Source: Rhytidiadelphus loreus (taxonomy: Eukaryota; Streptophyta; Bryopsida; Hypnales; Hylocomiaceae). Taken from it: a stretch of 64,000 bases of DNA. The translations under genes and the position numbers were made by a program. Where the stretch lies: assembly GCA_947034895.1 (NCBI GenBank), contig OX344763.1:21793001-21857000 (forward strand). The letters are read 5' to 3'. Below are positions 10,880-23,690 of the stretch, piece after piece (position 1 is the first letter of the stretch; each line of letters opens with the position of its first letter). A model generated the notes under the pieces. That model worked only from the letters and a program-made list of their open reading frames with translations, was not told where the DNA came from and did no database searches.

Positions 10880-13800
10880 TTGCAATTTAAATAAAATTTC
10901 ACAAGGTTCTAATCTCATGGTAGAATAATCTCACTATTGGGATTATTGTGTTTGAGAAATATGTTAAAACTAGTAATGGTGTAGTTTTCATTTCTATTTT
11001 GAACCTAATTCTACTAAACAATTGTTTAACCCCTGAAGTCCCATTGTTCCCTCAAGGGACAAAATGGATTTTGGGCAAGCCCCCATGGTTTCAATACTTG
11101 TCGTGATTTTTTGAATTTTTTTTGTGAAGATAGAAAAACAAATTACCTTTCCGAAAATATAATTTTTATTTCAATCAGTGTCATGGAGCAAAAATTATGG
11201 CACAAAGAGCCAAAATTTTAGTTAAGTGGGCAAAAATTGCCAAAAAGAATCCCTAAAAAATATAAAAATATAAAAAAATAAAATTTTGTTTTGTATAAAT
11301 TGTATTTTTATCTACATGAAAAGCTTAGATTCATTCCATTTAGATTTGTTATGCAAAAATTAAAGACAATCTTATTTTTTGGGCAATTAGAGCATCATCT
11401 TTTAAAAGAAACGAGTAGAATTCATTTTTGAATTCAAATTTCACAATTTCTCATATAAAAAGGTTCACAAGGTTAAAATCTCTTGCTAGAACAATCTCAT
11501 GATTGAGATTAGTGTGTTTCGTTTCCATCTTAGAACTATTAATAGTGTAGATTTTCCTTCAATCTTGAATCTGCTTTTACTTTACAATTTTTTAATGAAA
11601 GAAAACTAGTTTGGTTTTTAAAAAAGAATTATTCTTAGGCTTTCAACTCAATTCTTCATCATATAAAATTAGAAATTCAAAATTAGTGAAGTAAAAAAAT
11701 TTAAGACAAGAAGTTGAAAGCCAAAAAGGTAGTTGAGCAAGGTATAATTTTTTTTTTTTTTTTTTTTTCACTTTAAATGCAAATATCTTGTAATCTACAT
11801 GGTCATAGTTTCTAAAATTTCCTCCACACACTCTTAGAGCATCCCCACCAATCTGTTTTGTATCCCTAAATATTTAGGGAGAAGACCTTAGATGGGGATG
11901 GGGATACAGAAGCTTGCGCGTACCAGTCTCGCAACAAGATCTCTACCCCAAATTTATAAAGAACTCGGTAAAAGTTGGGCCCAATTCCCTATATTGGAGC
12001 TCATATAGAGAACTTGCGAGGTCTCATCTCTATAAAGTCAAGGTTGACTAGTTTGAAGTCCTAAGTTTGGGGATAGAGAACACGTTGGTGGGGATGCTCT
12101 TACACTAGTCTAGTACAAGATCATATCAATAGATATGCAAAAAAATTGAAATATCTTTAATTTTTTTTGCTCTTTCATATAGGAGAAGTTTTAAAGTAGT
12201 TTTTGATGGAAAAAATACCTTTGGACTTTAGGGATTTATGAGTGTGAATTTTGTGTTTCTTTATTTTAATTTTTTTTGGATTTTGAATTCAATACTTTAA
12301 TTTAAACGAATTGAAATACAAAATTAGTAGTGGACAAATTGGAAGTCCAAAAATATAGTCAAGTAGAGTACCAAATTTTAATTTTCTTTACTTTAAATGC
12401 AAATATTTTGTATTGTATCTAAGAATGTTTTCAGAATTTCTTCTATGTATTTTTACAATGTTGCAATTCCAGATTATATGATATAATATGCATAAAAGAC
12501 AATTGTGATATCTTTTTTTCTTTTTGCAATAGAAATGACATTTTTAGTAGGTTTTCATAGCAGAAAGGCTTCCAACTTCAAGGGATAATTCCTAAAGTTC
12601 CAAAGTCCTTGTGGGGGATTATAGAGATTTTAAATATGCTTGTATGACCTCAATTTATGACATTATTTTTTTAATCATTTTTTGAAGATAGGAAATCAAA
12701 TTAGCTTTTTGATAATGTATGTACAAAGTCATTTTTACAAAGTCAATTTCACAATTTCTCATAAATAAATGTTAGACAAAGTTAAATTTTCTTAGAGAAC
12801 AATTTCACTACTGGGATTGTTGAGTTTTAATTCTATCTTAAAGCTACTAACAATTTAGATTTTTCATTCAATCTCATGCTTACTTCTATTTAACAAAAAA
12901 TTTAAGAATGAAAATCAAATTTATTTTCAGGATTTTTTCCTCCGACTCTGAACTCAATGCTCCAGCATAAAAGAGTAGAAAATCATAATCAGTAAAACTT
13001 TGTTTTTCACTTTAAATGCAAATATTTTACAATGTAAACAATCAAAGTTTTTGAGATCTCTTTGGCACCATTTCATATATGAATTTATTTTTTACCTTTG
13101 CTACTATTTGCAATAGAAATGACAAATTAAATTTTTTTATTTTTAACAATAGAAATGACAAGAAGTCCAATATCTTGAAAGGCAATTGTAAGAGAAGTTG
13201 TCTACTTACAATTGCAAGATAAATAGACATTTCAACTCAATAGGATTAAAAAAAATTATGAAGTGTTTTTGCATCCTTGTGTCTTGGTTTTAGAGCAAGA
13301 GAGGATTCCTATTAAGGTTTAAGACAAACTAGAAGTCCTAGGACACAAGTGCAATTGAAAGAATTTTTATTGGATATAATAGTGAAATGAATATAAAATT
13401 TCTTACTATAGATCTAAAATTCATTAAAATAACACACCTTTTAAAATAAATTAGAAAACACTCCAATTTCAAACTTGAGAGTTTTTTAAAAATATTATAA
13501 AGGGACTCACCAATGACTTGTAGACAACCGTTTTGTGAGCCAACTCTCAATCTCATGTGCAGCTACATGTTAACCCCTAAAGGACTGGACTATGTTTTTT
13601 GGTTGGATAGAAATTTTGGGCAGGTACCTACGAGCGGAGATTTTTATATTTAGGGCTGAAATTTTAATAGAATGTGGGGGCCAAAAATATCTTTCATATG
13701 CACCAAATTTCATGAATTTGGAAATACAAGTCAAAAGTTATGGCCCAATATGTTACTTTTTTCACCAACAGGGCTGTTTGGGCAGATCAGAAAAAATCAC

Positions 13801-14500
13801 TTTTTTTAGAAAAAAAATTTGGAATTGATTTTCTAGAGTTTTATATACACGAAAAGCTTTGAATCATTCCATTTTGATCAATGAGTCAAAAGTTATGAGG
13901 ATTTTTTTGTTTGCGGGCAGTTTTGGATTTCCTACTCTAAAGTAAACTTTGAAACCCTTTATCTTATCCAATTTTCAATATTTTTGGACATAAATAAAAT
14001 CTTAGGATGTAGATACATTATTACAACATTTCAACCATTGGGATTGGAAATTTTCAATTCCATATTTAAATTGTAAATAATTTAGTATTTTTAATCATTC
14101 TCGACTACTACCTACTTACTATTTTTTTCCTATATGTTGTACTATTCCAAATGATCTGAAATTTTTCAAGCATGTGGCCAACTTTTCTAGGAAAACAAAT
14201 CCAAAGAAGCACCACCATTTAGGTCATTTTTTCATAGAAATGTGAGCTTGTGAAGTGCAGCTGCCCTGCTTTTCACAGGGTAAAAAAATTTATTTTAGTT
14301 CATTTGAATGTTTATATCTTGCAATCCACCCGGTAGAAATGTCTGAAATTTTTACCACATGTTTTTGATACTATATAATACAAGATCCTATGGTTAGATA
14401 TGTCAAAAAAAAAATTAAATTTATTAATTTTAGAAACACATAAAAATTGTATGGTATACCTTAGAAATTCTTAATTTATTCATACATAGTCTGCAATACA
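10880..14500. repeat. Degenerate repeat array with CACTTTAAATGCAAATAT core
   Basis: Several diverged copies of a long AT-rich unit. The core CACTTTAAATGCAAATAT with TTGTAATCTACATGG is seen near 11769, 12389, 13009 and 14300. A second block, beginning ACAAGGTTAAAATCTC and containing ATGATTGAGATT, is seen near 10900, 11468 and 12775. Inverted copies of the core occur at about 18139-18166 and 46929-46955. No gene seen; the short frames here are AT-rich chance frames. Confidence 0.6.
11837..12099. mobile_element. Tourist-like (PIF/Harbinger) MITE, 263 bp
   Basis: Perfect 15-bp terminal inverted repeats GAGCATCCCCACCAA are flanked on both sides by the trinucleotide TTA (11834-11836 and 12100-12102). 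A TTA/TAA duplication with GC-rich ends is diagnostic of Tourist-type MITEs. More GC-rich than its surroundings and without coding capacity. It is inserted in the degenerate AT-rich array. Confidence 0.88.
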
Positions 14501-16702
14501 TAAAACTATGTGAAGAGAGTTTTAAATCCCTACCAATAAGACCTAAGACAATCTATTATGGAGTACACAATAATAGAAATTGTGCTCAAATGTTGAAGTG
14601 GTCATTTTAAGGTGTATGTACGTTAACTATTGTCCAACGAGTCATTTTGGTTTCCTTGGTGGTAGTACAACGTGCACCCTAAAACACAAGCAAGTCTAAC
14701 AAATCATAAATTTTTCATTCATCCATCTCTTACATACTTTCATCCACTATATATTATAAAATTAACTAACCTCATTATAACTATACATTATAAGTAAGAT
14801 TTTAATGAGATTAGTTCATTATAGAGGATATCATAGATGAAAATATAACAAAAAAAAATTTGGATGATTTTTTTTTAATAGGTAAGATTTTGATAAAAGA
14901 ATTGACCTAACAATATTTCATTATTCCTAGCTAAATTATAAAAGTTGTTTCCCTTTTTCTTCTTCTTCTATTTAGAATTTGTTTAATCCTTGAAGGATAC
15001 TGAGCTCTCAAACTGTCCAATGGATGACTTCACTATTCAATGTAGAAACAAAGAATGCACCTCTAGACTCTAGAGTGGTTCAATAATTAGAGCATTTTGT
15101 TGAGTATCTTGATCATCGGGGGGCGTGTCCTTTATGGGTTAACCAAGGAACAACAATGTGGATTCAATGTGTCGTATTGATGACTTGGGATTTTTTTGTA
15201 GCTAATAGAACTCCAAATTTTCACCCAATACTTTTTTGGACTTTTATCTTCGGTCATCACATTAATAAAAAAGGCTTTCTTCCACCCATTGAGTACAACT
15301 CTATTTGAATGTGGCACATGAAAAAATTTCAAAAAATAGGCAAATTAGCTAAGTGTGGGCGCTTATTTACTCACCCTTGGTAAATAATTGATCTCAACCA
15401 AGCTTTTGTTCCTATTCCTACCTACGGGTGTTTAGCGTCACTCTATTGTGCCTTCCAAGCAATGGATCTTTTCTATTTCTAATTAGTTATGGTGGCTAAA
15501 AAGATGCTAATTGACTACAAGGTTTCTAAGCACTAAACTAGGTTTTGACGGTGGTAGTAGAGATCTTCCTATCTAAACCCCCTAAAGGTGGTAGATTGCT
15601 TTGAGCCATTTTCAAAAATACCTATTGCTAGCCCAACCAACCTCCGTAGTAAAAGATATTGATGGATGAAAATTGCGATTAGTAGCGCCTATCATCCACT
15701 AATTATTGCTAGACTAAACTCCCAAACTACCTTCTAACTAGACCTCTGACTTGAGGCTTTTTGGTTCTTATTATCCCTATCACCTTCTCCCTCGTGGATG
15801 AAATGAACTATTTTTCATCCATTATGACCACTAAACTTCATCCGTCCGTATTTCTCTCAATACAACTCCGATTTTGGCGTATTTTAGGTTTCTAGAAACC
15901 TGTAGACCTCTATTTGAAGTTTTTTTTATCAATTTTGACCTAAATCTATGTTTATCTCCCTCTAGCTCTTGGCCCTACCTAATAATTGTTAAATTTGGAT
16001 AGTATAGGGGTGGGTGGAATGAGTTAGTATTTTACCTCATGTTGTAGGTCACGTAATAGTTGGTCAAGGTCCCCTTTGGACCGCGTGTTTGTAGTCATCT
16101 CCTTCTCTTGCAAAAGATTGGCCAAGTCCTCTTTGATAAATGTAGCCAATAAGCCCTAAGTTTTCCTCTTCTTTTACTCCTTCCTTTCTTTTTCTTGATC
16201 CTCTATTGACGCTCATCTCATTTAAGCCTACCTTAATGACTCTTACACTAATTCTTAAGCAAGTTTCTTACGTTGTGTTGGGATTTACCTACCTTTTTTA
16301 CATCTCTAATGTGCACGGCCTTCTAGTTCCTACGTTTGACTAATTCTACCTACCTCAATGATCCTTGAGATTTCCTTCTAATCTCTCCTCTTACTTAGTG
16401 CTCCTCCTCATCCCTTTCTATCACTTGTGTGGTAGCAAGCAGAGAAGGTGAGGTTACACTCTTGAGTTGTCATAGGAGTTTTTTTCTCTTCTTTATCCTC
16501 CCTTGTAGGTGGCCCGGTGTAGTGGTGGATAGTGTGCCATGGCATGGTTTTCTATTGTTTGTGCAGGGCCAATTGGAGACTGATCCATCGATGTATGGTC
16601 CTCGTCAAATTTCCTTTCCTTCTTCTAACACCGTAAAAATCCATCCCTTTGACCCCCATGGACTCCCACTTCATGTCCTTACGCCAAAGTCCCACTTCCT
16701 AG
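14501..16702. other. Intergenic DNA with weak coding traces
   Basis: No intact gene. The minus-strand frame 15132-15332 has a pattern (GWKKAFFINV) loosely like gag-type plant retroelement proteins, but the match is too weak to name. A small inverted pair TTTTAAGGTGTATG / GTGCACCCTAAAA brackets about 14606-14686. Confidence 0.4.
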
Positions 16703-16999
16703 CACTACAAGAAAAACATGGTATAAATAACTGCAAAAATGACTGCATAGGAGTCATTGTGGACAAAGATGACTGCATTGTGACTTTGGCCCCTAGAGTC
16801 ATAGTGGACTGGTCATTTTTATAAATGACTGCCATAGTATTATCACCATCCATTGTGAGCTTGGATGGGATTTTGGATGAAACTTCCAAAGTCGTAAAGA
16901 AAAAAGAAGTTTAAGGAAATGACTCCTATGTTGCCACGTGGCCAGTCATTTTGAAGTCATCCCGTAGTCACAAATGACCCCTTTTTTTAATCCTTTTCT

Positions 17000-17215
17000 G
17001 AAATCTAGGATTATATTCTGAAATCTAGGAAATGTGAATATTTTTCTTTTGAAATCTAGGATTATATTATGAAATCTAGGAAATGTGAATATTATTTTTT
17101 GAAATCTAGGATTGTATTCTAAAATAAAGGAAATGTGAATATTATTTTCTAAAATCTAGGATTGTATTCTAAAATAAAGGAAATGTGAATATTATTTTCT
17201 AATATCTAAAAGATT
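17000..17215. repeat. Tandem repeat, about 62-bp unit
   Basis: About three and a half units built from GAAATCTAGGATTATATTCT and GAAATCTAGGAAATGTGAATA, lying inside the second CACTA-like element. Confidence 0.8.
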
Positions 17216-17254
17216 TGAAGATTATTTTCAAGTTGTGGTGAAATGTGTAAAATG

Positions 17255-17390
17255 AGTACACCATATACCGAACACCATACATCATATACAAATACATGAT
17301 TCATACACCATATACATGATTCATACACCATATACATGATTCATACATCATATACCATATACAAATACATGATACACAATACACTATATT
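17255..17390. repeat. Tandem repeat, 20-bp unit (ATACACCATATACATGATTC)
   Basis: Four to six copies of the 20-bp unit, the central ones nearly perfect, inside the second CACTA-like element. Confidence 0.8.
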
Positions 17391-18411
17391 TTGCATATGT
17401 GTCAAATGGATTTTCAAGTCATTTACTATGTGAATACAAAGAGTTCAAATAACAAGCCTTTTATACAAGTGAGGTGGTAGGAGGCAAGACAAACCATGTG
17501 GGATTTGTAAAATGTTGATGCAATAGTAGAGTAGTGATGTGAAAGTTATTACATAGTTGTGTTAGAGTAAATTACAATCAAAATAGTAGAGTAGTGACAC
17601 GGAAGTCATTATGTAGTCACCTTAGAGTAAATTGCAGTCAAAATACAATCTCATAGTTTACTCACTTTTGACTATGGCCTTCACAATGGAATTGATTAAG
17701 TCCAAATTGGTAGTTTAACAATGTTGTGAACAAAAACCAATGGATGAAACATAGACATTGTGAAAGTTATCAACCTAGTTCTATACAAATTAGAACCAAA
17801 AATTGTTTTTCTATCTCGTAGAGGTGCTAAATGTCATCTAAATTTTAGTTTTTGGTCTTTCCATTGTCAATCTAACTTTATTGTTTTAGTTTGTTTTGAA
17901 AAAAGCATTAGTAAATAGAGAAAAAAATCAAAAGAAAAATAAGTCTTCAAGAGTGCATCATTTTAACCCCTACAGGAGCAAGGCCTTTTTTCTACCAAAG
18001 AAACACTGAAAACTGCCATTTCAGTAGCAAAGAGTAAAAAAGAATTTAAAATGTTTTTCTTTGACATCCAACCGTAGGATCTTACACCCAACTAGTATTT
18101 AAAAGTGTGGAAAAAATTTCAGAATTTTTGACCGCATAGATTGCAAGATATTTGCATTTAAAGTGGAAAAAACAAGTTTTTCAGTACATTGCGGGACTAG
18201 ATAAAGACAGCACGTTCTGGATGTAAAAATGTGGATGAAGACTCCCTGTCGCTAAGTCGTCATCTTGTAGTCTCGAATGTGACTCTGAATTGACTCTTAC
18301 GATGACAACCCCAAATCCTTGGTGCAATTAGGGAACACGAGTCATATTCAAGTTGTTCTGGACAAGCAGTCATTCTTCTATGGTTACATTTACCCCCATT
18401 TCCTTGTAGTG

Positions 18412-18920
18412 TAGACTCCCAACACCCCGTGCGTTGCTTGGACCGCCCGACTCCCCGATACCCTAGTACTAGCTAGCAGACCCTTGACTCCCCGTTGTTG
18501 CCCAGATTGCCCAATATCCTAGTATTGGTTGTAGACCCTTGACTCCATGTTGTTGCTTGGACTACTCAATATCCTTGTGCTAATTGTGGACCCTCGACAT
18601 CTTTATGCCCCGAAAGGCCAATACTAACCGCGTAACCTTTAACTCCCCGATACTCGGTGTTGACTAGGTGACTCGACTCCCCCAGTACCCAACATTGACT
18701 AGCGGATCCAAACTCTTCAATATCCCAGTACTGACTAGTAGACCAAGACTTTCCAATGCCCCGGTACTAACTATGGAACCCGATTTCCCAATACCCTAGT
18801 ACCAGATCCGGACTCCTCAATGCTTGATACTTACTACGAAACTTGACTCCTCGATCCCCTTGTGTTGGCTGCGGACCCCAACTCCCTAACCCCGGTATTG
18901 ACTAGACAAACCATGTCTTA
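18412..18920. repeat. CT-rich degenerate tandem repeat
   Basis: About ten diverged units built on GACTCCCCAATACCCTAGTA followed by TTGACTAGYGGACCC. Starts exactly where the CACTA-like element ends. It is much more GC-rich than the flanks. No open frame of note. Confidence 0.65.
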
Positions 18921-20039
18921 GGCTGTGCCTTCGCTGGCCTGGGGCGTGGCAAAAAAAACACCAAAAGGGAAACAAAGAAATTTAAAAAAAAATAAAGGAA
19001 AAAAGAGGGAGGAAGAAGGTACTAGATGTGCAACAAACGGCGAGAAGAGGTAAGAGTAAATTCCATAGGTAGGTTGTTGGCTTTTTTTGGACACTAAACT
19101 TTGAAAAGTTTCCAATACGTTTTGGAAACTAAACTTTGATCCTAAGTAGGAGGGAGGTTTGTAGCTCCGCCGTTGGTTTGATTTTAACACCAAATCTAAC
19201 GCTCCCCTTAACTCATAGGCTCAAAGCTTTGCCGTGGGGGAGAGAACTTGCCAAGGTCAAGCACACATTTGAAAAAAGGGGGTTAGTTGACAATGCTCTT
19301 GTGGACACTCCTACCACTCTAGAAGGATACTCAAGCTAAGACACAAATTAGTATCGCTTTCCTCCGTTTGTATTCAACAAGTTGTACACTAAAGATCCCT
19401 CAAAGCAGCAACGCCAAGGTACGGTGGGGGGTGGCTTTAGGGTTAGTAAAAGATACAAATAACAACCCTTGAAATGCCAAAGTTAGTTCCCACAAAAATA
19501 TAAAAGAAAACTTCTCAACTCACAACATAACACCCAAGCATGCCCAAGAATAAGGTCAAAGGCCCCCAAAGACCTTCAAGCTCAAAATAGAACAACAATG
19601 GAGCTAGAAAGAGCTCAAAAAATATTGTGGAGACTTTTGGTTTAAAATGCCAAAAAAATACCCGAAGCTAACTTAGACCCTCGGACCCCAAATCAAGAAT
19701 GGGTGGTGGTTTGGGAGGAAGATGGGCCCCCCTTTTAAACTCTTCTGGAGCGTCATCTTCCACCCCTTTTTACCTAGGTAACCTTATCAACTCAAATTTT
19801 CTTCCTAACCTCTAGGATTTTCATCCTTATCTTTTAAGGTTTCACCATCTAGGGTCACGCTAGTCCAACACAATAACTTTTGGAGTTTAACTCCAAATCA
19901 CAAAAGAATTGCACCATTGGCCTTAGAAGGACATTTTTAGTGTAGAAAAACTCTTCTCCCCTATTTCTCTCGCAAAAATTTCATCGACAATCAAAGCCAA
20001 CTATGATTAGTAAAAGGGTAGAAAACTAACTTTTGGAGG
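18921..20039. other. Intergenic DNA, no gene seen
   Basis: Mixed-composition DNA. The minus-strand frame 18918-19193 has a Phe-rich end and no domain. No repeat or element boundary found. Confidence 0.6.
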
Positions 20040-20531
20040 TTACCTTTTTTGACGAAGGTGACTAGCTAGGGTTGTCGGAAGGGATCTAGGGAGTAAGAAA
20101 AGACTCTTTAACAACTTCTTTCTAACTTCGTGTGCTCCCGAGACGTTGGTGAACTCCACAAAAATCCCGCCATATTTGATATTTGGAGGAATATTGGTGA
20201 TTTGGCCACCTCCTGCTATCAAAATACTTTGAAATTTGTTGAGGCGTGTTATTAATATAAAAGAATCTAATTTAATTTTTATTGAAATTTTACTGCAATC
20301 TGAGAATTTTCCATGAATTTCCACTCGTGAGTTTAAACAATTGACCGTCTGTAAGGTATCTCTGCAAGTCAAAAAATTCTGAAACTTCTTGGGTAACCTC
20401 TCATGGAATTTTTCAAAGGGTGTGCCAAGTCTTGTGTTAGTCTTGCACATGGTCGGCAGAGAGGTAAAACCGACCTTCCTTGATTTACTAGCAATTAGGA
20501 AATCTTTCACATGCGAATGAATCTTAGCCAA
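20040..20531 (-). CDS. Unidentified 163-codon open frame
   Basis: Open frame on the minus strand beginning MAKIHSHVKDFLIASKSRK. It is basic, without signal peptide or membrane segment, and near its C-terminus has YGGIFVEFTNVSGAHEVRKK. I do not recognise the family. It lies in a region of broken retroelement sequence and may be a fragment of one, or a chance frame. No neighbouring exon could be joined to it. Confidence 0.2.
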   Translation of the reverse strand: MAKIHSHVKDFLIASKSRKVGFTSLPTMCKTNTRLGTPFEKFHERLPKKFQNFLTCRDTLQTVNCLNSRVEIHGKFSDCSKISIKIKLDSFILITRLNKFQSILIAGGGQITNIPPNIKYGGIFVEFTNVSGAHEVRKKLLKSLFLLPRSLPTTLASHLRQKR

Positions 20532-21015
20532 TGGATTTTGCTTTCAACTCCCTAGCATGCTTTCAATCCTAGAGTTCCATCTGGTGGCTGTAGATTCTTC
20601 CATTTGTCTTGTCTTGAAAAAGTGACACTTGCATGCTAACAATTGAATTTTTTAATATTTTGTAGATGGGATGGGGAAACTGAAATCTATCTTTGGAGAT
20701 TTGGATAAGGATCTCTCTATCTCTTTTAGGACCAATTTAGCCAAGCATGGTCACATGCACAGGATTTTAGGCTATTTTGGATAAATTTCCTACAAGCCTA
20801 TTGATTCCTACTATTTCGTGTTTCTAACCTATGTACAAGTAGGTTTTGGAGGTATTCTAAGGGTAAAAGTTTATTTATGACCAAAGGCTATATTGGCATG
20901 TGACATGCCTATTTTGATTTTACACTCTTTTGGGGGCCATTTGTGTGATATTATGACTTAAATTGCAATAATCTAAAAAAAACACTATGAGTCCCAAGTG
21001 ACGAATTGGGAACTC
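20532..21015. other. Intergenic DNA, no gene seen
   Basis: No supportable feature between the unidentified open frame and the gag-like pseudogene region. Confidence 0.6.
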
Positions 21016-21019
21016 ACAC

Positions 21020-23690
21020 ATAATCTTCAACCGCCGTCGCCAATAAAAGCCCTTCTGACTCAATCCAATTATTGCCAATCACCGCTTGTAGCTCAAGCAT
21101 AGTTTCCATGGCTAACTGTTCTTGAGGTGCCATCTTCACACATGGTAGTCACCAATTCGAACACTCTAGCCGCATTCAATTGCGAATGTGCAACCATAGT
21201 TGCAGAAAATGATGGAACATGACACACAATGGTAGTTGCATCAACCAATATGCCCATACCTTGACCATTTGCATTAGACTTTGAAGCTCTTTGGGAACCG
21301 GTTGGGTTCCGAATTGATGGTATCATAGAAGAAGTAGGCACCAGGGTAATTGCAAGAAAGACCGAACGATTTTGGTAGCATTTGGTCAAAAATTGCGTTT
21401 TTTCTGTCCAGTACTAAGAGTACTACAAAATGGAGCAATCTCAGCCATTGATCTGAAAAATCAATGGCCAATAGTTTTTTTGAATACTTTATAATACTGA
21501 AACAGTACTACTTAAAAAAAATGACAGTTTGTCACAAAAAGTAGATAAAATTAAGTATAAATTAATAAAAATTAAAAATTCATGAATAAAAAAAAACTAA
21601 AAATTGTCCATTTATAAAGACTTGATAGTGATTACATTTCACCAAAAACTAGGAGTTGAAACCATCATAAAAGTTTGGAGTGCTATGCACAAGGGCCCCC
21701 TATTTGCATGCATGTTGAGGACAAAGAATTGTGTTTTTTTAATTCCCTTTGGTGGGCATATGCCCATCTAGTGTGGAAATAGGCCACAAAGAAGACAAGT
21801 AAACATCATGTTTTTTGGATACTTCACAGTACTAAAAAACCCTAAATCGCAAAGTGTGACAAATTAGCTAAATTGATATTTAATTATAAAAAAAAATTCA
21901 ATTTTTTTGAAAAATAACAAATCTCATATTTTCTGAGTTAGCAATCTTCTATAAAAATTTCAAGTCCATTGGCTTCAATTTCCAAAAGTTACAGCCAAAA
22001 CTAACTCCGTCACTTCAATTGTGACACCTCATAGGACCGGTCTTTCTTGCAATCACCCACCACATCTTCTAGTGCAAATGACTTTGGCAGTCTAATTTGG
22101 CGGTTGGCTTCACCTCGTTGTGGCTCCAATCCCAAATTTGCACCTCGTGGCATATCATTTTGCTCCATGTTGTCACAAAGGCATCCATTGGCATCCCATT
22201 TGAATCTACCATGCCACATAATATGTAATTGTCCTCTTTTGCATAAAAAGATGTTGTAGTCTTTTGTGAAAAAGATCCTTTGACCTCGATAGTGGCACTC
22301 ACTGCCGCCATTTTGGCCTCTAACTCCATGCACCGGGCCTTCTATGATTTTTTTTCTCCTCTTGTAGACTTGGTCTCTTTAGATTCTCTACCCTTAGTAT
22401 CTTTGGCCCCTTTGGACTTGAATTCTCGATGTATTTTTCAGAAATTTGCCTCTCTATGGCCTTTGATACCACAACCTGAACAAAAACCACCAACCTTGGT
22501 TGATTCTTTCTTTGCAATTTTCTTGGAATCTTGCTAGCGATGACCAACTCCTCTACATCTGTGACATATAATATCCGCATCCGCCATATTAGTTGGTATG
22601 CTAGGTTTGGTAGACTTGGTCTTCTCTGGTTTTTCATCCTTTCACAAAAACCCATGGTAGCCTTTTCTTCCAAGAGATTGATTTCAATTCTCTCAGACGT
22701 CTCAATTACATACCTTAAAGTTGGGTGGAACACCCAGCCTTAAGGCTTCACCATAGAAAAGGGTTTTCAATTCATTGTCCAAAATACTATACCAATGCTG
22801 AATGGCTTGTTGTTCAGTCACTCTATAAGTGGTAGATATTAACCACCTCAGTCTTGAATGTGCCTCTCGCAATAATTCGTCACTTCCACGTGCAAATGTG
22901 CGAAGTGATTTCATCTTGCCTACTCGTCGGCCATGATAATCCCCCTGCAATTGCATGAAAAATCTTATAGTGGAGTTGAAAGGTGGTGGGTCTATCATTG
23001 GTATAGTGGCCAAGTCACAGTGGCCTTAGAGTCTTCTATGCTCACGCCCCCTTCTTCTTTCTTCCCTTTGCTAGTCGGTAGTACAATGCTTGGCCTTCTT
23101 TCCTGCACATCGGCATAATTTGGAGCATAGTAATCCCACCATACCAGAATTTTGGTAGAGTAAATTAGCTTGAATTCTCCATAATTCAACAATGGTGCTC
23201 TTTTTGGGCACCCAAATAGTGCCCTCCATACCATATATGGGTTAAAATTTGTGTTGCGTGATTTTTGTAGCTCACACCACGTGGTGAACTCCCTCTAAAA
23301 ATCATCAACTTCCATAATGCCCATGGCACTTGAGAATCATCGTACCCCAGGGTCAGCACCACCATATGGTGATGCCGTCTCGTCCCAAGCAAAAACCGAT
23401 TCTACATGAATAGACCTTATCCCATGATTTACCACAGTGACGTGAAAATCTCTACCATCGTCATTTATGGTGTCCTCCACCCAATCTGTTTGATCTTCAC
23501 TAGTCTCTGGTATTACTTCATTTAGACTTCGAGTGCCAATAAAAAGTTGTTGACTTCTAGGTTGAATTAGCACAGCTTCAAGAATTCCCAATAACTCGAA
23601 AATAGTGTCACTTGCAAATGGTATACCATTCCTAGTATATCTAGTCCGCCAAGGGGAATGCAACTTTGAACTCACAAATAATATTGCCAC
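21020..23690 (-). pseudogene. Retrotransposon gag-like region, broken
   Basis: Several minus-strand frames look like pieces of one ancient protein. The segment 23013-22702 contains ARGSDELLREAHSRLRWLI and VTEQQAIQHWYSILDNELK, the style of a retroelement gag core. The next segment has TSERIEINLLEEKATMGF and then two decayed zinc-knuckle-like clusters (about 22490-22580) of CX2CX3GH type lacking a final Cys. Further frames (22329-22069, 21389-21093) continue towards the C-terminus but are separated by frameshifts, stops and a MITE at 21344-22058. Upstream frames at 23690-23337 and 23234-22995 may be its N-terminal part. No protease, integrase or reverse transcriptase follows, and no LTRs were recognised. 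Confidence 0.6.
21344..22058. mobile_element. MITE with GGGTRATTGCAAGAAAGACCG termini
   Basis: Left end GGGTAATTGCAAGAAAGACC; right end in reverse complement GGGTGATTGCAAGAAAGACC. Flanked by ACCA at 21340-21343 and at 22059-22062, a candidate 4-bp target duplication. Removing the element with one ACCA joins two minus-strand coding-like segments in the same frame, which supports these borders. Same family as 8120-8877. The superfamily is not settled; a 4-bp duplication is not typical of CACTA, Tourist or mariner elements. Confidence 0.72.

Larger units (their letters stand above)
16703..18411. mobile_element. CACTA-like DNA transposon, non-autonomous, 1.7 kb
   Basis: Starts CACTACAAGAAAAACATGG and ends CCTTGTAGTG, an inverted repeat of CACTACAAGG type. 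Both flanks carry TAG (16700-16702 and 18412-18414), a perfect 3-bp target duplication that is the hallmark of CACTA elements. Subterminal copies of AATGACTGCA and AGTCATT occur near both ends, the same design as the element at 1563-6003. The interior contains tandem repeats and no transposase frame. Confidence 0.88.

Noticed and set aside
16429..16824. 131-codon plus-strand frame
   Set aside because: It crosses the left end of the CACTA-like element at 16703, so its second half is transposon terminus. No recognisable domain.
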